A program made the position numbers and the translations under genes. From Brevundimonas sp. (GTDB lineage Bacteria; Pseudomonadota; Alphaproteobacteria; Caulobacterales; Caulobacteraceae): 39,860 bases of DNA. Location of the stretch: NCBI RefSeq assembly GCF_018608325.1, contig NZ_JABAZW010000007.1:1-39860 (forward strand). Direction: 5' to 3'. Each line of letters opens with the position of its first letter. Positions within the stretch are counted from its first letter, which is position 1. Positions 25,067 to 33,543 of this stretch are shown one piece after another. The notes beneath the pieces are model-generated. The model was not told where the DNA came from and made no database searches. It saw only the letters and a program-made list of their open reading frames with translations.

Positions 25067-25525
25067 CTAGTGCGCGACAGTGACCTTCAGCAGCGAACCG
25101 CTGACGCCGTGCACCAGAACATCACCGCCGGTTTCAGGTCCCTCGCCCTCGATCTCCGCAGGCCATTCGGCGCCCGAGATGAAGACCCGGCCACGGCCGT
25201 CGACGAAGGGCTGCACGACCCGGGCGTGCTGGCCGATCAGGCGGCTGTCACGGTCGTTGATGTCCGGGCCGCTGGGGTTGGCCTTTGAGACCAGACGGCG
25301 CGAAAGCACCGTGGCGACCACGGTCAGCAGAGCGAAGACCGCGACCTCGCCGGGCAAGCCCAGATGAAGCCCGACCGCCGTCAGAACCGCCACGACCCCC
25401 GCCGCAACGGCGGGCCACAACAGCCATTCCGTCGAGGCCATCGATTCGATGGCCAGCAACAGAACGCCGATAGCCAACCAGATCCAGAACGGCTGTGCAG
25501 CATAAAGATTGAGGACGGCGGTCAT
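25067..25525 (-). CDS. NfeD-family membrane protein
   Basis: A 152-residue protein with two or three N-terminal membrane helices (about 12-32 and 36-75) and a soluble C-terminal OB-fold domain (about 90-150; LIGQHARVVQPFVDGRGRVFISGAEWPA is the family phrase). NfeD proteins pair with SPFH/stomatin proteins in membrane microdomains. Here it follows the SPFH gene by 15 bases on the same strand, the classical pairing (compare E. coli ybbJ with qmcA). It is the short form without the serine-protease domain of long NfeD. Last gene of the minus-strand envelope array. Confidence 0.9.
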   Translation of the reverse strand: MTAVLNLYAAQPFWIWLAIGVLLLAIESMASTEWLLWPAVAAGVVAVLTAVGLHLGLPGEVAVFALLTVVATVLSRRLVSKANPSGPDINDRDSRLIGQHARVVQPFVDGRGRVFISGAEWPAEIEGEGPETGGDVLVHGVSGSLLKVTVAH

Positions 25526-25540
25526 GGCTCAGAGGTCCTG

Positions 25541-26539
25541 TCAGGCCGAAGGCGGTACGCTGCCGCCAGCCGGGCGACGCGGTGCAGCGGGGCGCGGCGG
25601 CTGGGGCGCACGGGCGCTGTCGCTGCTCTGGTCCTGCGCCAGACCGACCAGTTGGCCGATCCCGGCAATGGTGCCGACCAGTGCGCCCATTTCGGCGGGC
25701 ACGATGACAGTGCGCTGTTGCGGGCTGCGGGCCAGTTCGGCGAAGGCTTCGACATACTTCTGAGCGACGAAGTAGTTGATGGCGTTCACGTCACCACGGG
25801 CGATGGCCTCCGACACCATGGCGGTGGCGCGGGCTTCAGCCTCGGCTTCACGTTCACGGGCTTCAGCGTCGCGGAAGGCGGCTTCCTTGCGGCCTTCGGC
25901 CTGAAGAATGGCGGCCTGCTTGGCGCCCTCGGCGCGGGCGATAGCCGCGGACTTTTCACCGTCGGCTTCGGTGATGACGGCGCGGCGTTCACGCTCGGCC
26001 TTCATCTGGCGGGCCATGGCGTTGGTGATGTCGGTCGGCGGGGTCAGGTCCTTGATCTCGATGCGGTTGACCTTGACGCCCCAAGGCTCAGTCGCCGCGT
26101 CGATGACGTGCAGCAGGCGGGTGTTGATGCTGTCGCGCTGGCTCAGAACCTCGTCCAGTTCCATCGAACCGACCACGGTGCGCAGGTTGGTCATGCAGAG
26201 TTGCGAGATGGCATAGGGCAGATCGTCAACGCGGTAGGCGGCGCGTGCCGAGTCCATCACCTGAATGAAGACGATGCCGTCCACCTTCACCATCGCGTTG
26301 TCCTTGGTGATGACTTCCTGCGTCGGGACGTCCAGCACCTGTTCCATCATGTTCATGCGACGACCGACGCGCTCCACGAAGGGCGTCAGGAAGCCGATGC
26401 CGGGGCTCAGCGTCTTGGTGTATTTGCCGAAACGTTCAACCGTGAACTCACGTCCTTGCGGTACGATCTTGATAACGCTGAATAACAGCACGATCGCGAG
26501 CAGAAGAACGACCCCGGCGAAAATAGTAGCAAAGTCCAT
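25541..26539 (-). CDS. qmcA: SPFH/stomatin-family membrane scaffold protein (QmcA-like)
   Basis: An inner-membrane scaffold of the stomatin/prohibitin superfamily, 332 residues. One N-terminal helix (about 5-25) anchors it; the SPFH domain (about 28-185) begins VPQGREFTVERFGKYTKTL, typical of stomatin-like proteins. A charged Ala/Glu coiled coil (about 188-255) drives ring formation, and a proline-rich tail ends the chain. The ATG at 26539 has GGGAG 7 bases upstream. It is paired with NfeD. In E. coli the equivalent QmcA affects membrane quality control with FtsH; the same role here is inferred. Confidence 0.88.
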   Translation of the reverse strand: MDFATIFAGVVLLLAIVLLFSVIKIVPQGREFTVERFGKYTKTLSPGIGFLTPFVERVGRRMNMMEQVLDVPTQEVITKDNAMVKVDGIVFIQVMDSARAAYRVDDLPYAISQLCMTNLRTVVGSMELDEVLSQRDSINTRLLHVIDAATEPWGVKVNRIEIKDLTPPTDITNAMARQMKAERERRAVITEADGEKSAAIARAEGAKQAAILQAEGRKEAAFRDAEAREREAEAEARATAMVSEAIARGDVNAINYFVAQKYVEAFAELARSPQQRTVIVPAEMGALVGTIAGIGQLVGLAQDQSSDSARAPQPPRPAAPRRPAGGSVPPSA

Positions 26540-26610
26540 ATGGAAACTCCCTTTGACGCGAGGTTACGCATCTCCATCGCACGGCGCTACCTAAACCGGA
26601 CGCTCTGAGA

Positions 26611-27717
26611 TCAGGGCTGAGCGGTTTCCAGCCTGTAGGTCGCCAAACGATCCGCAACATCCGCTTCAAGATCGCCATAGAACAGATTGTAAGGGCGAGC
26701 CTTTCTTCGATCCGACCAGCTGCCGCCGTCGCGGAAGGACTCCAGATTTGGCCAGCTGTGGCGCAGCAATCCGTCGCGGCATTGCGTCTTCACTTCGCGC
26801 GCCATCAGGGCTGGACGAGCGCCCCATTCCAGGCCTGTCGCATTGGTGGCGCCGCGATGCATTCTTTCCGGCACGGGTGCGGTGTCCGTCGTGCCGGTGG
26901 TGGGGTTGACGCACAGGCCCGCCCGACCGTTCAGCTCGATCAAACGGCCCTTGTCGTCCCAGATCAGGGCGCGCCGAAAACGCCTGCGTCCCGCCGAATC
27001 GTCGTTGTCGCCGACCTGTGACCAAGCCACGATGCAGTGCAGTTCCCGCCGCGTGGTGCAGGCGGGAATATTCTCCGGCACGCGATCCGCCGCGATGATC
27101 ACATCCATCAGATAGGCGGCGACGAGGCGATCACGCAGCCTTGGGTCAGGCGAAATCCGGTCACGCAGCAGGCGGTCCAGCAGTTCTGCCCCCTGCTCCA
27201 CCCCCGCCACTACGATGGGGCCGCTGGGGTGTCGGGTCAGCCAGTTGTCGAAGGCAGCCAGCACGTCTTGATAGGCAAACGCCCGTGCCTCTCGCGCATC
27301 ATCGCGCAGGGTAAGGCGGGAATAGAGACTAGCCTGCCGATACAGCGGCGCACTGACGGCGCCCGCCCGCGCAAAAGGTCCGGCATAATTCGGCAGGACG
27401 ACCCGGCGCAGATAGGCGTCGGAATCGGGATCACCGATGGGGCCGTTCCATTCCTTCCCGCCGTCAAAGGTGGTCGAATGGACGAAGAAGACCGCCGCAT
27501 CGCCAGCGCCGTTTACGCGGGCCTCATACAGGGCCCAGGGCTTGCGCGTCGTATAGTCAGGCGCGGGCGGCGGTGCATAGGTCTGGAACGGAACCTGCGG
27601 GTCCAGACCCGCACGCAAGATGTCCCCACGCCAGACCGCGATGGCCGCCGTGAGGATGAACACCACGGCGAAACCCGCATAGCCGACCCATTGGCGGAAG
27701 GTCAGCTTGGGCAGCAT
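26611..27717 (-). CDS. DUF3089-family alpha/beta-hydrolase-like membrane-anchored protein with altered nucleophile
   Basis: A 368-residue protein with one N-terminal membrane helix (about 11-29) and a large periplasm-facing domain that I read as DUF3089: AAVFFVHSTTFDGGKEWNGP at about 74-93 is close to the family phrase FFVHPTTY. At the nucleophile elbow, where the family normally has G-H-S-Q-G, the sequence is G172-V-E-Q-G176, with glutamate at 174 in the serine position. If that alignment is right the enzyme is inactive as a serine hydrolase or works differently. The start overlaps the hldD stop by one base (TGATG), tying it to lipopolysaccharide genes. Function unknown. Confidence 0.75.
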   Translation of the reverse strand: MLPKLTFRQWVGYAGFAVVFILTAAIAVWRGDILRAGLDPQVPFQTYAPPPAPDYTTRKPWALYEARVNGAGDAAVFFVHSTTFDGGKEWNGPIGDPDSDAYLRRVVLPNYAGPFARAGAVSAPLYRQASLYSRLTLRDDAREARAFAYQDVLAAFDNWLTRHPSGPIVVAGVEQGAELLDRLLRDRISPDPRLRDRLVAAYLMDVIIAADRVPENIPACTTRRELHCIVAWSQVGDNDDSAGRRRFRRALIWDDKGRLIELNGRAGLCVNPTTGTTDTAPVPERMHRGATNATGLEWGARPALMAREVKTQCRDGLLRHSWPNLESFRDGGSWSDRRKARPYNLFYGDLEADVADRLATYRLETAQP

Positions 27718-28718
27718 CAGCGATACGGGTCCGATGTGGCCAGGAAGTCCTGGACGTAGCGACGCACGCCCTCTTCCAGCGGTGTGGATTGGCCTTCAAA
27801 CCCGGCGGCGCGAATGCGGTCCATGCGGGCCTGGGTGAAATACTGATACCGGTCGCGGATCACTTCCGGCATGTCGATATAGGCGATCGACGCATCCTTG
27901 CCCGCCGCCGCAAAGGTGGCGCGCGCCAGATCTTCGAACGAGCGCTCCTGTCCCGAACCGGCATTGAAGATGCCCGACACTTCTGGTGACTGCAGCAGGA
28001 ACTCGATGATGTCGACCACGTCATCGACATAGACGAAGTCGCGCAGTTGACCGCCGTCGGCATAGTTGGGGTTATGCGACTTGAACAGGCTGACCGTCTC
28101 ACCCGCCGCAACCTTGGGCCAGATCTGGGCCACGACCGACTTCATCGTGCCCTTGTGACCTTCGTTGGGTCCATAGACGTTGAAGAACTTGAGTCCGGCC
28201 CACTGACTGGGCCCCTGTCCACGCTCAGCCTGTCGAACGGCAAACTGATCGAACAGCATTTTTGAATAGCCGTAGGCGTTTAGAGGGCGAAGCTGAGACA
28301 GAGACTCTGCGTCGTCGTCATCATTGAAGCCCGTTTCACCATCGCCATAGGTCGCGGCGGACGAGGCGTAGATCAGGCGGGCGTCGCGGATCGTGCACCA
28401 GTCCCACAACTCGCGAGACAGGGTGAAGTTGGTGCGCAGGATCAGGTCGGCGTCCGGTTCGGTCGTCGAGGAGATGGCGCCCATATGGACCACCGCCTCG
28501 ATACGGTCGGCGTGGCGCTCCAGTTGCTCGAACAATTCCTCCGGCGACCAGAAGTCAGCGATGGGGTGTTTGGCCAGGTTCTTCCACTTGGACAGATCGG
28601 CGGTCTCCAGCCGGTCGCACACCACGACGTCATAGGCCGTCTCAGCCGTCAGCCGCGCCACGATGTTGGAGCCGATGAAACCGGCGCCGCCGGTCACCAC
28701 GATCATTCTGGGCGTCAT
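27717..28718 (-). CDS. hldD: ADP-L-glycero-D-manno-heptose 6-epimerase
   Basis: Converts ADP-D-glycero-D-manno-heptose to the L-glycero form, the last step before heptose is added to the lipopolysaccharide core. A 333-residue SDR enzyme: GGAGFIGSN (10-18) binds NADP, the catalytic pair is Y149/K153 in YGYSK, and LKFFNVYGPNEGHKGTMKSV (about 178-197) is the heptose-epimerase phrase. Also called rfaD. The ATG at 28718 overlaps the hldE stop in ATGA. It sits directly after hldE, the enzyme that makes its substrate. Confidence 0.94.
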   Translation of the reverse strand: MTPRMIVVTGGAGFIGSNIVARLTAETAYDVVVCDRLETADLSKWKNLAKHPIADFWSPEELFEQLERHADRIEAVVHMGAISSTTEPDADLILRTNFTLSRELWDWCTIRDARLIYASSAATYGDGETGFNDDDDAESLSQLRPLNAYGYSKMLFDQFAVRQAERGQGPSQWAGLKFFNVYGPNEGHKGTMKSVVAQIWPKVAAGETVSLFKSHNPNYADGGQLRDFVYVDDVVDIIEFLLQSPEVSGIFNAGSGQERSFEDLARATFAAAGKDASIAYIDMPEVIRDRYQYFTQARMDRIRAAGFEGQSTPLEEGVRRYVQDFLATSDPYR

Positions 28719-30169
28719 TGTGCCGAGCCAGTCATTTTTTCGATTGTACGGGTGGTGGAGAACCCGTCCTTGAAATCCGCCAGACGGACGACGCCGCCCC
28801 AGCTTTCCACCAGATCGCCGCCGACGACGCCTTCACGCGTATAGTCCGATCCCTTGATCAGCACATCGGGCCGCAGCCGTTCGATCAGGGCGATTGGGGT
28901 CGGATCGCCGAAACTGGTCACCCGATCCACGCTGCTGAGGCCGCCGATGACGACAGCACGGCTGTCCAGATCATTGACCGGTCTGCCCTCGCCTTTCAGC
29001 ACCTTGACAGAGGCGTCGGTGTTCAACGCCACCACCAGCCGGTCGCACCAGCTGCGGGCCTGGGCCAGATAGGCGACGTGGCCCCGGTGCAGAATGTCGA
29101 AACAGCCGTTGGTGAAGCCGACCTTCAGGCCCTGACGCTTCCAAGCCTCGACCTCGGCCGCCAGTTCGTCCAGCGGCGTGACCTTGGCCTGGGCGGCCAC
29201 GGAGTGCTGGCTCAGTTCTGCATCGATCAGTTCGGTTGGCGTGACGACGGCGGTGCCGGATTTGCCGACCACAACGCCAGAAGCCAGAATGGCGAACTGC
29301 ACCGCTGTCTCCAGCGATGCGCCTGCGCCCAGCGCCAGCCCCAGCGACGCCAGAACCGTGTCGCCTGCACCGGAGACGTCATAAACTTCGCGAGCACGGC
29401 CGGGGAAATGCTGCACCGAGCCGTCACGGCGCGCCAGGCTCATGCCCTTGCCGGCGCGCGTGACAATGATGGCGCGCGCCGTTGTCTGGGCCAGAAGTGC
29501 AGCCAGAGCCGCTTCGATCTCGGCATCGGTGTCGACAGGGAGGCCGGTGGCTCCTGACAATTCCGAGGCGTTGGGCTTAATCACATCGACCGCGCCGTAC
29601 CGGGCGAAGTCACGCCCCTTGGGATCAACAATGACCGGCGCACCATTGGCTCTGGCGACAGCAAGTGCAGCTGAGATCAGGTCATCACTGACCACACCCT
29701 TTGCGTAATCAGATAGAAGTATCGCCGAAACATCAGAAAATGCGTTAGATTCTGAAATCGACACCGGCGCCGCGTCATGATCAAGGCGCAGCAACTGCTG
29801 CCCTGCGGCGACGAAGCGCGTCTTGACGATGGTGGCGGCGCCGGACGGACGGCTGATGAAGTCGGAAATCCGGTCTTCCGCCGCGATCAGGTCACTCAGT
29901 TCAGCGCCCGCTGGGTCTTCACCCGCGATGGCGCCCAACTGGGCCAGACCGCCCAGCGCGGCGACGTTGCGAGCGACGTTTCCCACGCCGCCAGGCATGG
30001 CGACGGTGCGGCGCGCGTGCAGGACCGGGATCGGCGCCTCTGGCGAGATGCGGTTGACCTCGCCATAGACATACCGATCCAGCATCAGATCGCCGACGCA
30101 GGCGATCTTCAGGTCACGCACGCGCTCCAGCAGCTTCTGCAGGGCGCCCAGGTCGAGGGTGTCAGACAT
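28715..30169 (-). CDS. hldE: Bifunctional heptose-7-phosphate kinase / heptose-1-phosphate adenylyltransferase
   Basis: A 484-residue two-domain enzyme of ADP-heptose synthesis. The N-terminal PfkB-type kinase (about 1-325) shows GDLMLDRYVYG, MPGGVGNVARNVAALGG and the ATP/anion motif DVSGAGDTVLASL. The C-terminal nucleotidyltransferase (about 345-484) has FTNGCFDILHRGHVAYL with the HxGH-type signature. Both halves look complete. The 1-phosphate phosphatase (GmhB) and isomerase (GmhA) are not in the window. It lies 18 bases after kdsA and overlaps hldD, so core-sugar genes are coupled. Confidence 0.95.
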   Translation of the reverse strand: MSDTLDLGALQKLLERVRDLKIACVGDLMLDRYVYGEVNRISPEAPIPVLHARRTVAMPGGVGNVARNVAALGGLAQLGAIAGEDPAGAELSDLIAAEDRISDFISRPSGAATIVKTRFVAAGQQLLRLDHDAAPVSISESNAFSDVSAILLSDYAKGVVSDDLISAALAVARANGAPVIVDPKGRDFARYGAVDVIKPNASELSGATGLPVDTDAEIEAALAALLAQTTARAIIVTRAGKGMSLARRDGSVQHFPGRAREVYDVSGAGDTVLASLGLALGAGASLETAVQFAILASGVVVGKSGTAVVTPTELIDAELSQHSVAAQAKVTPLDELAAEVEAWKRQGLKVGFTNGCFDILHRGHVAYLAQARSWCDRLVVALNTDASVKVLKGEGRPVNDLDSRAVVIGGLSSVDRVTSFGDPTPIALIERLRPDVLIKGSDYTREGVVGGDLVESWGGVVRLADFKDGFSTTRTIEKMTGSAQ

Positions 30170-30187
30170 AGGCCCGACCTAGAGGAT

Positions 30188-31066
30188 TTAGGCCGCTGAC
30201 GCCACCGGCGCCTTGACGCCGATCTTGATGGCCAGATCGTCAAAGGCGATCAGTTGCGCCGCCAGTTCCTCAAACCTGTCCAACGGCACCATGTTGGGGC
30301 CGTCCGACGGGGCGTTGTCGGGGTCTTCGTGCGTTTCCAGGAAGACAGCGTCGACGCCGACCGAGACGGCGGCGCGGGCCAGCACCGGAACGAACTCGCG
30401 CTGGCCGCCCGACGACGTGCCCTGCCCGCCCGGCTGTTGCACGCTGTGGGTTGCGTCGAACACGACCGGGCAGCCGATGTCGCGCAGCACCGGCAGCGCG
30501 CGCATATCGCTGACGAGGGTGTTGTAGCCGAAGCTGGCGCCCCGCTCGCACGCCATGACGTTCGGGTTGCCCGCGCCGACAACCTTGGCGATGACGTTCT
30601 TCATGTCCCAGGGAGCCAGGAACTGGCCCTTCTTGATATTGATCCCCTTGCCCGTGGCGGCGGCGGCCAGCAACAGGTCGGTCTGGCGGCTGAGGAAGGC
30701 CGGGATCTGCAGCACATCGACGACTTCACCCACCGGTCCGCACTGGGCCTCGGAGTGAACGTCAGTCAGGGTCGGCAGGCCGGTGACCTCACGGATTTCG
30801 GCAAAGATCGGCAATGCGTCCTTCAGGCCGATGCCGCGCGCGGCGCTGGCGCTGGTGCGGTTGGCCTTGTCGAAGCTGGTCTTGTAGATGATCCCGGCGT
30901 TCAGCCGTTCGCCGATTTCTTTCAACCTGTGGGCCGTCTCCAGCGCGTGCTGGCGGCTTTCCATCTGGCAGGGACCGGCGATAAAGACGATTCTTGCTCC
31001 GCCGCCGATGACGACAGGCGTCCGAAGACCTTCGGACAACGTAATGACGGCGTTGGGTCGGCTCAC
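30188..31066 (-). CDS. kdsA: 3-deoxy-8-phosphooctulonate synthase (KDO-8-P synthase), metal-dependent type
   Basis: Condenses phosphoenolpyruvate with arabinose 5-phosphate to make Kdo-8-phosphate for lipid A-core assembly. The 292-residue barrel carries [11 protein letters not shown] with C33, H207 ([14 protein letters not shown]), E244 and D255: the four ligands of the metal-dependent class. Enzymes of the E. coli type have Asn in place of C33 and need no metal. [10 protein letters not shown] and [17 protein letters not shown] are standard. The start is a GTG at 31066 with AAGAGAG upstream. First gene of the array kdsA-hldE-hldD-DUF3089-SPFH-NfeD. Confidence 0.95.
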   Translation of the reverse strand: MSRPNAVITLSEGLRTPVVIGGGARIVFIAGPCQMESRQHALETAHRLKEIGERLNAGIIYKTSFDKANRTSASAARGIGLKDALPIFAEIREVTGLPTLTDVHSEAQCGPVGEVVDVLQIPAFLSRQTDLLLAAAATGKGINIKKGQFLAPWDMKNVIAKVVGAGNPNVMACERGASFGYNTLVSDMRALPVLRDIGCPVVFDATHSVQQPGGQGTSSGGQREFVPVLARAAVSVGVDAVFLETHEDPDNAPSDGPNMVPLDRFEELAAQLIAFDDLAIKIGVKAPVASAA

Positions 31067-31161
31067 GAGGCGGCTCTCTTGCGAATGACGTTATGGATGC
31101 GGCCTTTGCCGCAAGGATGAGGCCATCAGGTGGCGCTCTTAAGGGAAGAGTTCAAGCTATC

Positions 31162-32628
31162 ATGCAGGCGCCCCGCGTGACCACCAAGCCCGTCATCCTC
31201 TGGTTTCGTCGCGATCTGCGGCTGCAGGATAATCCCGCCTTGAACCGTGCGGTCGAGACGGGGCGACCGATCCTGCCTGTGTTCATTCACGATGAGGGTG
31301 CGCAACGGCCTCTGGGCGGGGCTTCGCGCTGGTGGCTGGATAAGTCGCTGAGAGCGCTGGCGAGCGATCTGGAGGCACGGGGGGCAGGACTGATTCTGCG
31401 CCGTGGCGATTCGCTGGCGGTGCTGCAGCAGTTGATTGCGGAAACCGACGCCGATTCCCTGTTCCTGAACCGCAGTTTCGAACCTGCTGGTTTCGAACGC
31501 GACGCCGATATCGCCCATGCGTTGCAGTCGGACGGCGTGTCCTGTCATGGCTTCAACGGCTCCCTGCTATGCCCGCCGGGATCGGTGCTGAACGGCTCGG
31601 GCCAGCCCTACAAGGTGTTCACGCCCTTCATGAAGGCGCTGCTGGGCAAGTTTGAACCGCCCCAAGGATTGGAGCCGCCCGCACGGATCGTCACCCCGAA
31701 AATCACCAGTGATGTTCTGGATGATTGGCGACTTCATCCCCGGCGTCCCGACTGGTCCGGCGGGTTCGACTGGGCGCCGGGCGAGGCAGGGGCGCTGGAT
31801 AATCTGTCGGCCTTCACCAACGGCGGGCTGAAGACCTACAGCCACGGCCGCGATATTCCGGGCCGCGCCGACACAAGCCGCCTGTCACCCCACCTGCATT
31901 GGGGTGAAATCAGCCCTTGGCGGGCCGTCCGTGAAGTGCGCGCCGCATCCTCCCAAGGGCGTGTTCCAGTTGCAGAAGCCGAAAAGTTTGTCGCCGAGAT
32001 CGTGTGGCGCGATTTCTCGGCGCACCTGCTGCACCACTTCCCCTTCATCGAAACCCGGGCCTTCCGACCGGAGTATGACGCCATGCCCTGGCGGGATGAT
32101 GCAGCGGCGTTGGAGGCCTGGCGACGCGGCCAGACGGGCTATCCCTTGGTCGACGCCGGAATGCGTCAACTGTGGACGACGGGCTGGATGCACAATCGAG
32201 TGCGGATGGTCGTGGCCTCCTTCCTGGTCAAACACCTGATGATCGACTGGCGCGACGGCGAGGCCTGGTTCTGGGACACGCTGGTGGACGCCGATCTGGC
32301 CAGCAATGTGCAGAACTGGCAGTGGGTGGCGGGTTCCGGCGCCGACGCCGCTCCCTATTTCCGCATCTTCAACCCGACGGCCCAAGGGCAGAAGTTCGAC
32401 GCCGACGGCGCCTATGTGCGGCGCTGGGTTCCCGAACTGCGCCGCCTGCCCGCCAAATGGCTTCAGGTCCCGTGGACTGCGCCGAATGAGATCTTGCGGG
32501 ATGCCGGGGTGCGATTGGGCGACACCTATCCCAGGCCTGTGGTGGATCACGACGTGGCACGCGCGCGGGCGCTGGATGCGTTGAAAACCGTGTCGAGACG
32601 GGGCGATGACCATAGCGACCGCGATTGA
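31162..32628 (+). CDS. phrB: Deoxyribodipyrimidine photolyase (DNA photolyase)
   Basis: A light-driven FAD enzyme that splits cyclobutane pyrimidine dimers. In the 488 residues an alpha/beta antenna domain (about 8-140) starts PVILWFRRDLRLQDNPALN, and the FAD-binding C-terminal domain holds TSRLSPHLHWGEIS, EIVWRDFSAHLL and the long conserved block around WMHNRVRMVVASFLVKH and DADLASNVQNWQW. I chose the ATG at 31162 (AAGGGAAGAG upstream); a start at 31093 would add 23 residues with no family match. A class I CPD photolyase is most likely; antenna pigment unknown. Divergent from kdsA. Confidence 0.93.
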   Translation: MQAPRVTTKPVILWFRRDLRLQDNPALNRAVETGRPILPVFIHDEGAQRPLGGASRWWLDKSLRALASDLEARGAGLILRRGDSLAVLQQLIAETDADSLFLNRSFEPAGFERDADIAHALQSDGVSCHGFNGSLLCPPGSVLNGSGQPYKVFTPFMKALLGKFEPPQGLEPPARIVTPKITSDVLDDWRLHPRRPDWSGGFDWAPGEAGALDNLSAFTNGGLKTYSHGRDIPGRADTSRLSPHLHWGEISPWRAVREVRAASSQGRVPVAEAEKFVAEIVWRDFSAHLLHHFPFIETRAFRPEYDAMPWRDDAAALEAWRRGQTGYPLVDAGMRQLWTTGWMHNRVRMVVASFLVKHLMIDWRDGEAWFWDTLVDADLASNVQNWQWVAGSGADAAPYFRIFNPTAQGQKFDADGAYVRRWVPELRRLPAKWLQVPWTAPNEILRDAGVRLGDTYPRPVVDHDVARARALDALKTVSRRGDDHSDRD

Positions 32629-32716
32629 CCCTATGGCAAATTAACGGGACACCTCCTGTCAGAGGCCGCTGTAGCCGTCAGGCGACAGATCTTGTGCAAC
32701 CGGCGTTGAGCAGACC

Positions 32717-33541
32717 ATGAAACCCTTGATCTCGACCGATGAACTGGCGGCTGTACTGGGCGCGCCGGACTTGCGTGTGATTGACGGGAGTTGGCATCTG
32801 GACGGGCGCGACGCCGCCGCCCAGTTCGCAGAGGCGCATATTCCGGGCGCGGTCTTTTTTGATCTTGAGGCCGTGTCGGACGCCGACACCCCCCTGCCCC
32901 ATATGCTTCCAGCGCCGGAAGCTTTCGCCGCCTCGGTCGGGGCGCTGGGCGTCAGTGCGGATGATCATATCGTCGTCTATGACACGGCAGGCCTGTTCTC
33001 GGCGGCCCGTGTCTGGTGGATGTTCAGAACCATGGGCGCCCGCCGGGTTCAGGTGCTGGACGGCGGCTTGCCCAAATGGCTGGCCGAGGGGCGGTCCGTG
33101 ACGGCCGATGCAGCCCAGCCGGTGACGGCGGTGTTTACGTCCGATTTCAAAGCCGAAGCCGTCGTTGACGCTGAGCAGGTGCAAACCGCTCTGGACGCCC
33201 AGGCCCAGGTCGTCGATGCACGCGGCGCACCGCGGTTCCGGGGCGAGGCCGCCGAGCCGCGCCCCGGCGTGCGGGCCGGACATATGCCCGGCGCGATCAA
33301 CCTGCCCTACAATCGCCTGCTGAACGACGACGGCACTTTGAAGCGTGGCGACGCCCTGGCTCAGGCGTTCACTGATGCGGGCGTTGATGTCCCCAAGCCG
33401 GTGACCACCACCTGCGGATCAGGCGTCACCGCCGCCATTCTCAGCCTTGGGCTGGCTGAGTTGGGCCAGCCCTCGCAACTCTACGACGGCTCCTGGGCTG
33501 AATGGGGTAGCCGCGCCGACACGCCGGTGACGACGGGCTGA
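32717..33541 (+). CDS. sseA: 3-mercaptopyruvate sulfurtransferase (tandem rhodanese)
   Basis: Moves sulfur from 3-mercaptopyruvate to acceptors such as cyanide or thiols. The 274 residues are two rhodanese domains: an inactive N-terminal one (about 1-130) and a catalytic one (about 150-270) with the active-site C233 in the loop CGSGVTA, which is the mercaptopyruvate type (rhodaneses proper have CRKGVTA). RVWWMFRTMGARRVQVLDGGLPKW is the conserved interdomain stretch. Follows phrB by 88 bases. Its stop is two bases from the stop of the convergent symporter gene. Confidence 0.92.
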   Translation: MKPLISTDELAAVLGAPDLRVIDGSWHLDGRDAAAQFAEAHIPGAVFFDLEAVSDADTPLPHMLPAPEAFAASVGALGVSADDHIVVYDTAGLFSAARVWWMFRTMGARRVQVLDGGLPKWLAEGRSVTADAAQPVTAVFTSDFKAEAVVDAEQVQTALDAQAQVVDARGAPRFRGEAAEPRPGVRAGHMPGAINLPYNRLLNDDGTLKRGDALAQAFTDAGVDVPKPVTTTCGSGVTAAILSLGLAELGQPSQLYDGSWAEWGSRADTPVTTG

Positions 33542-33543
33542 GA

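Noticed and set aside
31098-31113. Small hairpin TGCGGC-CTTT-GCCGCA upstream of phrB
   Set aside because: Six base pairs in GC-rich DNA without a T run or a partner site; likely chance.
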